Source: an uncultured Oscillospiraceae bacterium (GTDB lineage Bacteria > Bacillota > Clostridia > Oscillospirales > Oscillospiraceae). From it: a stretch of DNA of 37,465 bases. The notes under the pieces are model-generated. The model did no database searches. It had not been told where the DNA came from and saw only the letters and a program-made list of their open reading frames with translations. The stretch covers positions 1 through 37,465 of the forward strand of contig CALXDC010000029.1 in assembly GCA_944386975.1 (NCBI GenBank), given 5' to 3'. The stretch's first letter is position 1, and every line of letters begins with the position of its first letter. Positions 8,053 to 17,547 of this stretch are shown here, one piece after another. A program made the translations under genes and the position numbers.

Positions 8053-9303
8053 CTACCGCTCCTCCGCCTGGGCGCCCAGAAGGCGCAGGTCCCGGAGGAT
8101 ATCCTCATAGCCCCGCTGGATGTGGCGGACGCTGCCGATGCGGCTTTCTCCCTCCGCTGCCAGGGCGCCCACCACCATGGCCGCCCCGCCCCTGAGGTCG
8201 GTGCACTCCATGGCCGCGCCGCAGAGCCGCTCCACGCCGCACACCACCGCCACACGGCCCTCCACCCGGATGTCCGCCCCCAGACGGCACAGCTCATCCA
8301 CGTGGCGGTACCGGTTTTCAAAGATGTTCTCCACAAATACCGTGGTTCCCCGGCTGCGCAGCAGGGCCGCCATCACCACCGCCTGGGCGTCGGTGGGAAA
8401 GCCGGGATAGGGGGCCGTCCGTACCGGGCGGATGGCCTTCAGCCGCCCGTCGCTCCTGAGGCGGATGGCGTCGCCGCTGCTGTGGATACGGCAGCCCGCC
8501 TCGTGGAGGGCGGCGGTCACCGTGGAGAGATGGCGGTAGTCCACTCCCCGCAGCTCAATGTCGCCCCCGGCGGCGGCCGCCGCCGAGAGGTAGGTGGCCG
8601 CCACAATCCGGTCGGGCATCACGGTATGTACCACGTCGTGGGTCCGCCGCCGGCCCTCCACCGTCACGGTGGAGCTGCCCGCCCCCTGCACCCTGCAGCC
8701 CATGGCCTGCAGGAAGGTCTGAAGGTCGGCGATCTCCGGCTCCCGGGCGGCGTTGAGAATCACGGTGGTGCCCTCGCAGCCGCAGGCGGCCAGCATGGCG
8801 TTCTCCGTGGCCCCCACGCTGGGAAGGCCCAAGGTCACCTCGCAGCCTAAAAGCCGCTTTGCCTCGCACCGGAGCCGTCCGCCTCCGTCCCGGATCTCCG
8901 CCCCCAGCTGCCTGAGGGCCGCCAGGTGGAGATCAATGGGCCGGGGCCCCAGCTCACAGCCCCCGGGCATGGACAGCTCCGCCCGGCCGAAGCGGCTGAG
9001 GATGGCCCCCAGAAAGATCACTGAGGAGCGCATCTCCCGCATCAGCCGGTCCGGCACGTCCCATCGGTCCGCCCCGGCGGCGTCCACCAGAAGCGCGTCC
9101 TCCGTCCACTCCACCCGGCAGCCCAGGTGGCGCAGAATCTCCACCGACGCCGCCACGTCCCGCAGCCGGGGACAGTTGTGCAGAACAGTGGTCCCCCGGT
9201 GGAGAATGGTGGCCGCCAGAATGGGCAGCACGCTGTTTTTCGCTCCCTGGACCGTCACCGTTCCCCTCAGGGGCTCGCCCCCTGTGATGAAAAACTCTCC
9301 CAT
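8053..9303 (-). CDS. murA: UDP-N-acetylglucosamine 1-carboxyvinyltransferase
   Basis: 416-residue MurA, which transfers enolpyruvate from PEP to UDP-GlcNAc in the first committed step of peptidoglycan synthesis. Seen: GAKNSVLPILAA near the N-terminus (substrate-binding Lys-Asn) and the active-site cysteine C116 in PGGCELGPRPIDLHL, the residue attacked by fosfomycin. The ATG at 9303 has GGAGGGG 5 nt upstream; a longer frame to 9333 has no SD. Its place between murG and ftsQ, where murB or murC is often found, is a noteworthy variation. Confidence 0.96.
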   Translation of the reverse strand: MGEFFITGGEPLRGTVTVQGAKNSVLPILAATILHRGTTVLHNCPRLRDVAASVEILRHLGCRVEWTEDALLVDAAGADRWDVPDRLMREMRSSVIFLGAILSRFGRAELSMPGGCELGPRPIDLHLAALRQLGAEIRDGGGRLRCEAKRLLGCEVTLGLPSVGATENAMLAACGCEGTTVILNAAREPEIADLQTFLQAMGCRVQGAGSSTVTVEGRRRTHDVVHTVMPDRIVAATYLSAAAAAGGDIELRGVDYRHLSTVTAALHEAGCRIHSSGDAIRLRSDGRLKAIRPVRTAPYPGFPTDAQAVVMAALLRSRGTTVFVENIFENRYRHVDELCRLGADIRVEGRVAVVCGVERLCGAAMECTDLRGGAAMVVGALAAEGESRIGSVRHIQRGYEDILRDLRLLGAQAEER

Positions 9304-9368
9304 AGTACCCCTCCGCATACGATGATGGCTCAAACTACACCATCCTATGCGTCGGAATAGGTTTTTGC

Positions 9369-10490
9369 TTATCGGAGAAGGCCCATCACCGTCTCATAAA
9401 TCCGCTGGTTGGCGTCGGGAATCCCCAGAGCCGCCATTTTCTGCTCCATCTGAAGGCGGCGGCTCTCGTCGTCCAGGATGGCCCGGGTCTCCGCCAGCAG
9501 CTTCTCTCCACTGCTCTCCGCCTCCAGAATCATCTCTGCCGCTCCGTGGTCCAAGAGCACCCGGGCGTTCTTCTCCTGGTGGTTGTTGGCCACGTTGGGG
9601 CTGGGCACAATGATGGCCGCCACCCCCAGAGCCGTCAGCTCGCTGATGGTGGAGGCCCCCGCCCGGCAGAGCACCACATCGGCGGCCCGCATCACTGTGG
9701 GCATGTCATAAATATACTCCCGTACCTCCACCAGAATCTGGCGGGTGAGGTCGATGTTCCGCTCCCCCAAAATCCGGTTGATCCGAGGAATGCCGTAGGT
9801 CCCGGCTCCGTGAATGTGGTGAAAGCGGCAGGTTTTCAGCTCCTCGGTAATGAAATCCGCCATTTGGATGTTCATCTCCCGGGCCCCGAGACTGCCCCAG
9901 AAGGACAGCACCAGGGGCTTGCCGTCATCCACCCCCAGCCGCCGCTTTGCCTCAACCCGGTTCATGGTGAAAAACTCCCCCCGGATGGGGGTACCGGTGA
10001 CCTGCACCTTCTCCGGGTGGCGGTAATTCTTCCGGCAGTCCTCAAAGCCCACCATGATGACGCCCGCAAAGGGCTCCAGAAGCTTGGTGGTGAGGCCGGG
10101 AATGGCGTTGGACTCGTGGACCGCCGTGGGAATCCCCATGGCGGCGGCGGAGCGAATCATGGGATAGCTGGCATAGCCGCCGGTGCCCACCACCAGGTCC
10201 GGCCGGAACTCCTCCAGCATCTTCTTTGCCTCGTGGGGGGCGGTAAAGTAGTGGTGAAGGGACTGAAGGTTATAGGCCAGCTCTTTTGGACTGAGCGAGC
10301 GGTGGAAGCCGGAGATTTCCACCGACCGGAAGGAATACCCCGCCTGCTCCACCAGCCGCCGCTCCATGCCCCGGTTGGCCCCCACGAAGAGGATCTCCGT
10401 GTCCGGCATCCGCCGCTGCATGAGGCCCGCCAGGGCCAGAGCCGGATTCACATGTCCCGCGGTTCCGCCGCAGGTAAAAATCACTTTCAT
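9369..10490 (-). CDS. murG: UDP-GlcNAc--lipid I GlcNAc transferase MurG
   Basis: 373-residue GT-B glycosyltransferase that converts lipid I to lipid II on the inner face of the membrane. The N-terminal glycine-rich loop CGGTAGHVNPALALA (7-21), second G loop GTGGYASYP, and the C-terminal donor-site block with CRAGASTISELTALG are present. The start lies 5 nt after the ftsW stop, implying translational coupling. Confidence 0.97.
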   Translation of the reverse strand: MKVIFTCGGTAGHVNPALALAGLMQRRMPDTEILFVGANRGMERRLVEQAGYSFRSVEISGFHRSLSPKELAYNLQSLHHYFTAPHEAKKMLEEFRPDLVVGTGGYASYPMIRSAAAMGIPTAVHESNAIPGLTTKLLEPFAGVIMVGFEDCRKNYRHPEKVQVTGTPIRGEFFTMNRVEAKRRLGVDDGKPLVLSFWGSLGAREMNIQMADFITEELKTCRFHHIHGAGTYGIPRINRILGERNIDLTRQILVEVREYIYDMPTVMRAADVVLCRAGASTISELTALGVAAIIVPSPNVANNHQEKNARVLLDHGAAEMILEAESSGEKLLAETRAILDDESRRLQMEQKMAALGIPDANQRIYETVMGLLR

Positions 10491-10495
10491 TGCCG

Positions 10496-11692
10496 CTACC
10501 CCGCTTTCGGTGCCGGAATCTGCCGGGAGACGCTGAGGACGATGCCCACTTCAAAAAGCTGAATCATGAGGGCGGTGCCGCCGTAGCTGAAGAAGGGCAG
10601 CGCAATGCCGGTGGTGGGCAGAAAGCCGGTAACCACGGCAATGTTCAGCATGGCCTGCAGGCCGATCTGGGTGGTGACGCCCACCGCCAGCAGAGCCCCG
10701 TACCGGTCCCGGGCCTTGATGGCGATCCAGTAGCCCCGGACCACCAGCACGGCGAAGAGAATCAGAATCAGGCCGGCTCCGATATAGCCCAGCTCCTCGC
10801 AGACCACGGCAAAAATGAAGTCGTTGTGCTCCTCGGGAAGAAACATGAACTTCTGCCGGCTCTTGCCCAGGCCCACGCCCAAAAGCCCCCCGGAGCCGAT
10901 GGCGATCAGGCTCTGGGCCAGCTGCCAGCCGTCCCCCCGGAAATCGGACCAGGGGTCGTGCCACAGGGCGATCCGGCTGGAGTTATAACCGATAATCTCC
11001 ATAAGGGGCGTGAACAGCACGGCGTAGGAGGCCGCGCCGGCCCCCAGCACCCCGGCGGCCACCCAGCCTCCGTGCATGCCGCCCACCACCATCATCACCG
11101 CGCCGATGCCGAGAATCAGAATGCAGCCGGAGAGGTGGGGCTCCTTCAAAAGGAGAACGGCGTAGACCATCAAAATCACCGCATAGGGCAAAATGCCGTA
11201 GCGGAAGGTCCGCATGCGCTCCTTTCGCTGGGCGATGGTGGCGGCAAAGTACAAAATGACACCCAGCTTCCCCAGCTCCGAGGGCTGGAACTGGGGTCCC
11301 GCCACGATGAAGAGATGGAGCCACCGGGTGGCGTTGTTGCGGGTAATGCCGAGGCCCGGCACCAGCACCAGGGCCAGCAGCACCAGAGAGCCCAGAAGGG
11401 CGATGGTGGAAAAGCCCAGAAGGCGGTGATAGTTGATCTTGCTGACCACCATCATCACCGCCAGCCCCGCCGCGGCGAAGACGGCCTGATCCCGCACATA
11501 GTAGAAGGGGTCCCCCTCCTCATTGATGGCGGAAGGGAAGCTGGCGGAGAACAGCATGATGAGGCCGATGCCCGTCAGCATCAGCACCAGAATAAGGAAG
11601 GGCAGATCCACCGGCCCCTTGGCCAGCTCCTGCAGCTCCCGGACCTTATGCCGTTTTTCCCGCAGCCTGCGCCGCTTTTCCTCTTGGGTCAT
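10496..11692 (-). CDS. ftsW: SEDS family peptidoglycan polymerase FtsW
   Basis: 398-residue polytopic protein of the SEDS family (FtsW/RodA/SpoVE), a glycosyltransferase that polymerises lipid II with a partner class B PBP, here the one encoded at 14442. Conserved segments include FQPSELGKLG, the LLKEPHLSG loop, FLPEEHNDFIFAVVCEELG and PFFSYGGTALM. The ATG at 11692 is chosen because AAGGGAGAG precedes it; a further 48 codons upstream are open but basic, without an SD or family match. Confidence 0.95.
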   Translation of the reverse strand: MTQEEKRRRLREKRHKVRELQELAKGPVDLPFLILVLMLTGIGLIMLFSASFPSAINEEGDPFYYVRDQAVFAAAGLAVMMVVSKINYHRLLGFSTIALLGSLVLLALVLVPGLGITRNNATRWLHLFIVAGPQFQPSELGKLGVILYFAATIAQRKERMRTFRYGILPYAVILMVYAVLLLKEPHLSGCILILGIGAVMMVVGGMHGGWVAAGVLGAGAASYAVLFTPLMEIIGYNSSRIALWHDPWSDFRGDGWQLAQSLIAIGSGGLLGVGLGKSRQKFMFLPEEHNDFIFAVVCEELGYIGAGLILILFAVLVVRGYWIAIKARDRYGALLAVGVTTQIGLQAMLNIAVVTGFLPTTGIALPFFSYGGTALMIQLFEVGIVLSVSRQIPAPKAG

Positions 11693-11804
11693 GAAACTCT
11701 CCCTTCCGCTCGTCTTCCCGAAAAAGCCTCGCAGAGTTGGCGCCCACAGGCGCGAAATCCATCCAATCCGTTTTTTCCGGGACATGCGCCCCGAAAAGCA
11801 CCTC

Positions 11805-12797
11805 TCACCCCATGAGGTTGCGGCCCATGGCCCCAAAGTAGGCCAGAGCGCAGAACACGGCGGAAACGGAGGTAAACACCACCACGATCTTCATCTCGCT
11901 CCATCCGCACAGCTCAAAGTGGTGGTGGAGGGGGGCCATTTTAAAAAACCGCTTGCCGTGGGTCAGTTTGAAGTATCCAACCTGTATAATATCCGACAAA
12001 GTCTCCAGGATGTAGATGATCCCCACCAGGATCAAAATAAGGGGAATGTCGAAGGCGAAGGCCAGAGCGGCCACCGCGCCTCCCAAAAACAGGGAGCCGG
12101 TATCCCCCATGAACACCTTGGCAGGGTGGGCGTTGAAGATGAGGAAGCCCAGAAGGCCCCCCAGCATAGCCCCGGCGAAGACCCCCAGCTGACGGTAGCC
12201 CCACCAGGTGGCCACGGAGACGAAGAAGAGGGTCACCGGAATGGTCACCGAGGTGGCCAGGCCGTCCAGTCCGTCGGTAAGGTTCACGGCATTGACCGTG
12301 CCCACAATAACGAAGGCGGCAAAGACCATGTACACAAACCAATTGAGATGAATGGTGGTCTGCAGGAAGGGTACGTACAGATTGGGGGACAGCATCCCCT
12401 CCAGCCGCATGAGCTGGAGGAAGGCGATGGCCGCCGCCACCTGCAGAAGAAACTTCTGACCGGCGGTAAGTCCCAGATTCTGCTTCTTGTGAACCTTCTC
12501 ATAGTCGTCAAAAAAACCGATGAGGCCGAAGACCAGGGCGAAGGCGTAGACGTAGAGATGGGTAAAATCCCCCGCCATCATCCGCCGCCAGCCCACCGCC
12601 GTAATGGCCACGCCGATGCCGAGAATGAACATCAATCCTCCCATGGTGGGGGTGCCGGCCTTGCCGGCGTGCCACTTGGGTCCGTCCTCCCGGATGCTCT
12701 GGCCGGCCTTCAGCCGCCGCAGGGCGGGCAGAATCACCTTGCCCCCCACCACGGCGGTGACGGCAAAGCTGATGAGACATGCAAGAATCATATCCAT
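11805..12797 (-). CDS. mraY: Phospho-MurNAc-pentapeptide transferase MraY
   Basis: 330-residue, ten-helix membrane enzyme that links UDP-MurNAc-pentapeptide to undecaprenyl phosphate (lipid I). Seen: early KWHAGKAGTPTMGG, the Asp pair in FFDDYEKV, NAVNLTDGLDGLA, the FMGDTGSLFLGG loop and the HHHFELCGWSE loop. The ATG at 12797 has GGGAG 9 nt upstream; the longer frame overlaps murE and is rejected. An 18-bp palindrome (12816-12833) lies in the 52-bp gap after murE. Confidence 0.96.
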   Translation of the reverse strand: MDMILACLISFAVTAVVGGKVILPALRRLKAGQSIREDGPKWHAGKAGTPTMGGLMFILGIGVAITAVGWRRMMAGDFTHLYVYAFALVFGLIGFFDDYEKVHKKQNLGLTAGQKFLLQVAAAIAFLQLMRLEGMLSPNLYVPFLQTTIHLNWFVYMVFAAFVIVGTVNAVNLTDGLDGLATSVTIPVTLFFVSVATWWGYRQLGVFAGAMLGGLLGFLIFNAHPAKVFMGDTGSLFLGGAVAALAFAFDIPLILILVGIIYILETLSDIIQVGYFKLTHGKRFFKMAPLHHHFELCGWSEMKIVVVFTSVSAVFCALAYFGAMGRNLMG

Positions 12798-12849
12798 TGG
12801 TACTTTCTCCCTCGCGCCCGCCTGCAGGCGGGCTCTTTCGTTGTTCTGC

Positions 12850-14304
12850 TTATTTCCTATGCGCCCGGAGGGCCAGATATTCCGCCACCACTTCCCGCTC
12901 GTCCAGATGGTGCTTTTCATGGCCGATGACCTGATAATCCTCGTGGCCCTTTCCGGCCAGGACGATCACATCCCCCGGCTGGGCGTGGTCGATGGCGTAG
13001 TGGATGGCCTCCACCCGGTTCTCCACCACCACATAGGGGGTGTCGGTGTGGGACATGCCCTCCAGGATGTCCCGGATGATGGCCCCCGGCTCCTCGGTAC
13101 GGGGGTTGTCGGAGGTGACCACCACAAAATCCGCCTTCTCCGCGGCAATACGCCCCATTTTGGGCCGCTTGGTCCGGTCCCGGTCGCCGCCGCAGCCGAA
13201 GAGGGCCACCACCCGGCCCCGGGCAAAGCCCCGGACCGCCGTGAGCACGTTCTCCAAAGCGTCGGGGGTGTGGGCGTAGTCAATGAGGATGGCGTAATCC
13301 CCGTCGGTGGGCACCGGCTCCACCCGACCCTTCACGTGGGCCGTGGCGGACAGCACCTTGGCGCTCTCCTCACAGGAGATCCCCAGCGCCTTGGCGGCGC
13401 CTATCACTCCAAGGGTATTATATACCATAAATCCACCGGGGATGGCAACCGCAATGTTCACCGAAATTTCGCCCTCCCGAGCGGTAAAGGCAATACCATC
13501 GGCACAAAGCCGGATGGCTTCCGCCCGGAGATCGCCGCTGTGCTCGCCGAAGGTGGTCACCCGGCAGGTCGCATTCTCCAGCAGCCGGGCGCACCAGGGG
13601 TCGTCGGCGTTGCAGACCCCCACGTCACAGTGGGAGAAGAGAATGGCCTTGGCGTCGCAGTAGGCCTCCATGGTGCCGTGGAAGTCCAGGTGGTCCTGGG
13701 TGAGATTGGTGAAGATCCCCACGGCGTAGCGGATCCCCCGGACCCGGTCCAGATAGAGGGCGTGGGAGGACACCTCCATCACCACGTGGGTGCACCCGGC
13801 GTCGGCCATCTGCCGGAGGAGGCCCTGGAGCTCAAAGGACTCCGGGGTGGTCCGCTCGGTGTGGAGGACCTCGCTGCCGATCATGTTCTGGTTGGTGCCG
13901 ATGAGGCCCACCTTGGCCCCCCGGGTCTTCTCCAGCACGTCCTTCAAAAGATAGGTGGTGCTGGTCTTGCCGTTGGTGCCGGTAACCCCCACCATGGTCA
14001 TGGCGGCGGCGGGGTGGCCGTAGTAGTTTCCTCCCACGTCCGCCAGGGCCTTCCGGGTGGAGGCTACCCGGATATAGGGCAGCTCCACCCCCTCCGGGGC
14101 CCGCTCACACAGCACGCAGGCCGCCCCCTTCTCTGCGGCGGCGGGGATGAATTTATGTCCGTCGGTCTCATAGCCGGTCATGGCCACGAAGAGGTCCCCC
14201 TCTCCCGTCCTCCGGGAGTCGTAGCTGACGGTGGGGATCTCCATATCGAGATCCGCCCGGACCTCCAGAAGCTCGATTCCCTCCAGCAGTTGGCGCAGTT
14301 TCAT
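12850..14304 (-). CDS. murE: UDP-MurNAc-L-Ala-D-Glu:meso-DAP ligase MurE
   Basis: 484-residue Mur ligase that adds the third residue of the stem peptide. ATP loop GVTGTNGKTSTT (about 106-117), central domain with MEVSSHAL and TNLTQDHLDFHGT (the Lys-carbamylation region follows), and C-terminal DNPRTEEP. The DNPR motif is the mark of meso-diaminopimelate specificity, so the wall is predicted to be of meso-DAP type, fitting a spore former. murF, murD and murC are missing from the neighbouring cluster. Confidence 0.96.
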   Translation of the reverse strand: MKLRQLLEGIELLEVRADLDMEIPTVSYDSRRTGEGDLFVAMTGYETDGHKFIPAAAEKGAACVLCERAPEGVELPYIRVASTRKALADVGGNYYGHPAAAMTMVGVTGTNGKTSTTYLLKDVLEKTRGAKVGLIGTNQNMIGSEVLHTERTTPESFELQGLLRQMADAGCTHVVMEVSSHALYLDRVRGIRYAVGIFTNLTQDHLDFHGTMEAYCDAKAILFSHCDVGVCNADDPWCARLLENATCRVTTFGEHSGDLRAEAIRLCADGIAFTAREGEISVNIAVAIPGGFMVYNTLGVIGAAKALGISCEESAKVLSATAHVKGRVEPVPTDGDYAILIDYAHTPDALENVLTAVRGFARGRVVALFGCGGDRDRTKRPKMGRIAAEKADFVVVTSDNPRTEEPGAIIRDILEGMSHTDTPYVVVENRVEAIHYAIDHAQPGDVIVLAGKGHEDYQVIGHEKHHLDEREVVAEYLALRAHRK

Positions 14305-14441
14305 CGCTTTGTCCCTCGTTCCTTTCGTGATGGCCGCCGCGGCGGCGGCTCCCTGTTAGTATAGTACGAAGTTTTACCCTATGATTCGCGAAATGTGCCA
14401 AAAGCCATGCAAAACCTGCTCACTTTCAGGGGCGCGGCTCC

Positions 14442-16796
14442 TCAGTCCTGAATGGAGGTGTCGCCAAAGCGGACCTCCACCACCGAGCCGGCCTCCAGCT
14501 GTGTTCCCTGCGCCTGACTCTGGCTGATGGCGATGACGGTTTTGCTGCTCTGGTTGGTGTTGCCGGTTACTTTCATGATGAGTCCCGCCTCGCTGAGACG
14601 CTTGTTGGCCTCAGAGGCGCTGAGCCCCACCACGCTGGGCACGGTGCAGAGGGTGTCCGGCTTCTCCTCCCCCAGATAGAGGATAATCTCCGCGTTGCCG
14701 GGGACGATGGCGCCGCCCAGGGGAGTCTGATCCGTGACGGTCTCGCCGCCGCCTACGGTCTTGTAGTGGGCGAAGCCGTAGTCCTTCAGCCGCTGCTCCG
14801 CCTGCTCCAGCGTCATGCCGATGACGTTGGGCACGGTGGCGTCGGCCCCCACCACCTCCTCGGCGGTATACTCCGGATCAATGCCCAGATAGGGCAGGAT
14901 GTTTTCCAGAATCTCGCTGGTGGCCGGAGCCACCATCTGGCCGCCGGAGACATAGGTACCGGTGTCCCGGCCGGGGCTGTCCAGGGTCATCAGCAAAATC
15001 ACCTGGGGATCGTCGGCGGGGGCCATGCACACAAAGGAGACCACCACATCGTCGCTGCCGTTCTTCTCGGCGGTGCCGGTCTTGCCGCCCACCTTGTAGC
15101 CCAGTACCGCTCCGTTGCGGCCTGTGCCCTCATCCACCACGTACTGGAGAATCTGGCAGACGGTTTTGCTGGTCTCCTCGCTGATCACCTGGCGGACGGG
15201 GGTAGCGTCGTGCTGCTCCACCACGTTGCCGCTGCTGTCCACGATCTTCTCCACCACGTAGGGGACGTAGAGATAACCGCCGTTGATGCAGGCGGCCTGG
15301 GCGGCGATGAGCTGAAGGGGGGTGACGGTGAAGTTCTGGCCGAAGGAGTAGGTAGCCAGATCCACGATACCGAAGCCATCCCGGTCCTTGGCCACGCCCT
15401 TCTGCTCGCCCTGAAGATCCACCCCGGTCTTGTCCAGAAGGCCGAAGGCCTCCATATAGTCGTAGAAGGTGTCGGTACCCAGCTCCATGGCCATGGTCAT
15501 GAAGGCAGGGTTGCAGGAGTTGGCGGTGGCCTCCGCCAGAGTCTGGTGACCGTGACCGGTGCGCTTGTCGCAGTGGATGGGCAGGCTCCAGCCGGGCACC
15601 ATCAGATAGCCCTTGCAGTCGTAGGTGGAGGAGGTGGAGGCCGCCCCCTCCTCCAGGGCCATGGACAAGGTCAGAATTTTAAAGGTGGAACCGGGCTCAT
15701 AGGTATCGTTGATGCATTTGTTGCGCCACTGCTCATACTGCAGCTGCTGGAGAAGGGCGCTATACTCCTCCTCGGAGGCCAGCTCCAGTTCCTGCTGCAG
15801 CACCTGGCTATAGATCTCGGTGTAATTTTCCAAATCGTAGTTGGGGTAGGAGGCCATGCCCAGAATCGCCCCGGTATTCACGTCCAGGCAGATGGCGGTG
15901 CCGCCGTTTTTCACCTGGTACTTCAACACCGCCTCCTCCAGCCCGCTCTCCAGATAGGACTGAATGGTGGTGTCGATGGTGAGATAGACGCTGTTGCCGT
16001 CCTGGGCGTCGAAATACTGCTCATACTGGTAGAGCATGGGCTGGTTGTTGGCGTCCTTGGCAGAGACGGTGAGGCCCGAGACCCCCTGAAGGACACTTTC
16101 GTACACCGCCTCGGTGCCGTAGGCCCCACGGTTCTCCTTGTTGATAAAGCCGATGACATGGGAGGCCAGGGTGTGATAGGGGTAATAGCGCTTGGAGTCG
16201 GCGGAGAGATAAATACCCCGCAGGCGCAGGCTCTTCTGGTCGTCCTCCGGCACCTCGTTACCCTGGTCGTCAATTTCTCCGTTGATGAAGCGGCGAACCT
16301 GATCGGCCACGTCCTGCTCCGCCTTCTCCCGGATCACCTCGTACTGAGAATAGGTCTTCTCCATCACCTGCAGGAGATAGTCCTCCTCCAGATCCAGAAT
16401 CCGAGCCAAGCCCCGGGCCACATACTCCTCATACTGGTTTTTCAGCCGGGAGTTCTCGCTGGAGCCGTCGATGGCCTCGCTGCGCTCGGCGATCTCCAGT
16501 GGAGAGAGGAAAATGGTCTCCGTGGAGGCGGACACCGCCAGCGCGTTGCCGTTGCGGTCGTAGATGGTGCCCCGGGAGGCGGTGATGGTGGTGGAGAGGG
16601 TCTGCTGGTCCGCCGCCCGGGCCTGCAGCTCATCGTGCCGGTTGATCTGCAGCTGAAAGAGCTGATAAAATAGAGTGACGGTACACACCAGGCCAAAAAA
16701 CACCATAAACCAGACCGTCCTGCGCTGGATGGTCTGGCTGGCCCGGCGGGCGTTCTCCTCTCTGCGTCTGCGCTTGTCGTCTCGTCTCTGGATCAA
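14442..16796 (-). CDS. Class B penicillin-binding protein with two PASTA domains (FtsI/SpoVD type)
   Basis: 784-residue septal or sporulation transpeptidase. Basic N-terminus, one membrane helix (about 28-48), dimerization domain starting at TTITASRGTIYDRNGNALA, transpeptidase domain with STFK (370-373), SCN (427-429) and KTGT (572-575), then two PASTA domains after about residue 650. The start is taken as TTG at 16796 because AAAAGGAGGAAC lies 8 nt upstream; there is no ATG before the membrane helix, and the open frame to 16922 has no SD. Its place in the dcw cluster between ftsL and murE makes it the likely FtsW partner. Whether it serves division, spore cortex, or both cannot be told here. 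Confidence 0.93.
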   Translation of the reverse strand: MIQRRDDKRRRREENARRASQTIQRRTVWFMVFFGLVCTVTLFYQLFQLQINRHDELQARAADQQTLSTTITASRGTIYDRNGNALAVSASTETIFLSPLEIAERSEAIDGSSENSRLKNQYEEYVARGLARILDLEEDYLLQVMEKTYSQYEVIREKAEQDVADQVRRFINGEIDDQGNEVPEDDQKSLRLRGIYLSADSKRYYPYHTLASHVIGFINKENRGAYGTEAVYESVLQGVSGLTVSAKDANNQPMLYQYEQYFDAQDGNSVYLTIDTTIQSYLESGLEEAVLKYQVKNGGTAICLDVNTGAILGMASYPNYDLENYTEIYSQVLQQELELASEEEYSALLQQLQYEQWRNKCINDTYEPGSTFKILTLSMALEEGAASTSSTYDCKGYLMVPGWSLPIHCDKRTGHGHQTLAEATANSCNPAFMTMAMELGTDTFYDYMEAFGLLDKTGVDLQGEQKGVAKDRDGFGIVDLATYSFGQNFTVTPLQLIAAQAACINGGYLYVPYVVEKIVDSSGNVVEQHDATPVRQVISEETSKTVCQILQYVVDEGTGRNGAVLGYKVGGKTGTAEKNGSDDVVVSFVCMAPADDPQVILLMTLDSPGRDTGTYVSGGQMVAPATSEILENILPYLGIDPEYTAEEVVGADATVPNVIGMTLEQAEQRLKDYGFAHYKTVGGGETVTDQTPLGGAIVPGNAEIILYLGEEKPDTLCTVPSVVGLSASEANKRLSEAGLIMKVTGNTNQSSKTVIAISQSQAQGTQLEAGSVVEVRFGDTSIQD

Positions 16797-16889
16797 ATCA
16801 GGTTCCTCCTTTTGGGCCTTCCACCCGTGACAAAACAGAGCTTTCGCTCCCCGGCGCTTCCGTCCGCCGGTTCCCCCTGTGTAGTCGGA

Positions 16890-16920
16890 GGGGAGTAAGA
16901 GAGACACTCTCTTACTCCCC
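16890..16920. other. Perfect 14-bp hairpin in the ftsL-PBP gap
   Basis: Arms 16890-16903 and 16907-16920 pair perfectly around a 3-nt loop. There is no T run on either side, so it is not a normal terminator. It sits in the leader of the PBP message, about 95-125 nt before the TTG start, and may mark an RNA-processing or stability element. Confidence 0.7.
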
Positions 16921-16950
16921 ACACGATCACATCATAACACTATAGCGGTC

Positions 16951-17526
16951 TCAACGGAAATATTCCACCGTGCGGAGGATAGACTGCCAGATTTCCTCCA
17001 ACACCTTGGTCACACCGCCGCTCTCCTGCTCGTAGACCACGGCGTTGTCCGGATCGGACAGGTCGATGTAGTAGACCTGACTGTCGCTGGGCAGGCTCAT
17101 GCCGGCGGCCTCAGCCTTCTCCTTGATGGTTACCAGATCGAAGGCCTGCTCATACTGGGTCATCAGCGCCACCTGACGGGTCTCCAGATCCGCCACCTGG
17201 CTGCGCATGGACACCACGCTGCTGGAGATGGAGGCCAGCTCCACATAGCACAGCACCGTCAGCACCATCAGCGCCGCTACCGCCACACTGCCCAGAACCA
17301 GTACCGGAGAAAGATGCTGGGCGGGCCGAACCTTGGCCTTGGTGTGTTCATGGGCCCGGGAGATTACATCCGCGGAGGTCTCCTCAAGGGGCAGGGAGTA
17401 CAGGTCCGGATCCATCCGCCCGGTGTCCTCCAGCTGACGCTCCAGCGTCCCGAAATCATAGGCCAGAGACCCGTTCACCATTCCCGCCATGGCGCGGGGT
17501 TTCTTATAGGTTGCGGCAGCAGCCAT
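16951..17526 (-). CDS. ftsL: FtsL-like septum formation protein
   Basis: 191 residues: a long cytoplasmic N-terminus, one membrane helix (about 74-95, SPVLVLGSVAVAALMVLTVL), then a coiled-coil (SMRSQVADLETRQVALMTQYEQ) and an alpha-helical extracellular tail. This is the layout of FtsL/DivIC-type proteins, and the place between rsmH and the class B PBP is the classic ftsL position. Sequence conservation in this family is weak, so the call rests on layout and position. The ATG at 17526 is chosen; a GTG at 17532 is an alternative. Confidence 0.8.
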   Translation of the reverse strand: MAAAATYKKPRAMAGMVNGSLAYDFGTLERQLEDTGRMDPDLYSLPLEETSADVISRAHEHTKAKVRPAQHLSPVLVLGSVAVAALMVLTVLCYVELASISSSVVSMRSQVADLETRQVALMTQYEQAFDLVTIKEKAEAAGMSLPSDSQVYYIDLSDPDNAVVYEQESGGVTKVLEEIWQSILRTVEYFR

Positions 17527-17547
17527 GTGCACACGTTCCTTTCTCCG

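Noticed and set aside
14305-14441. Separate promoter for murE (TATACT near 14360)
   Set aside because: The -10 is acceptable, but no -35 at 16-18 nt was found; kept out for lack of support.
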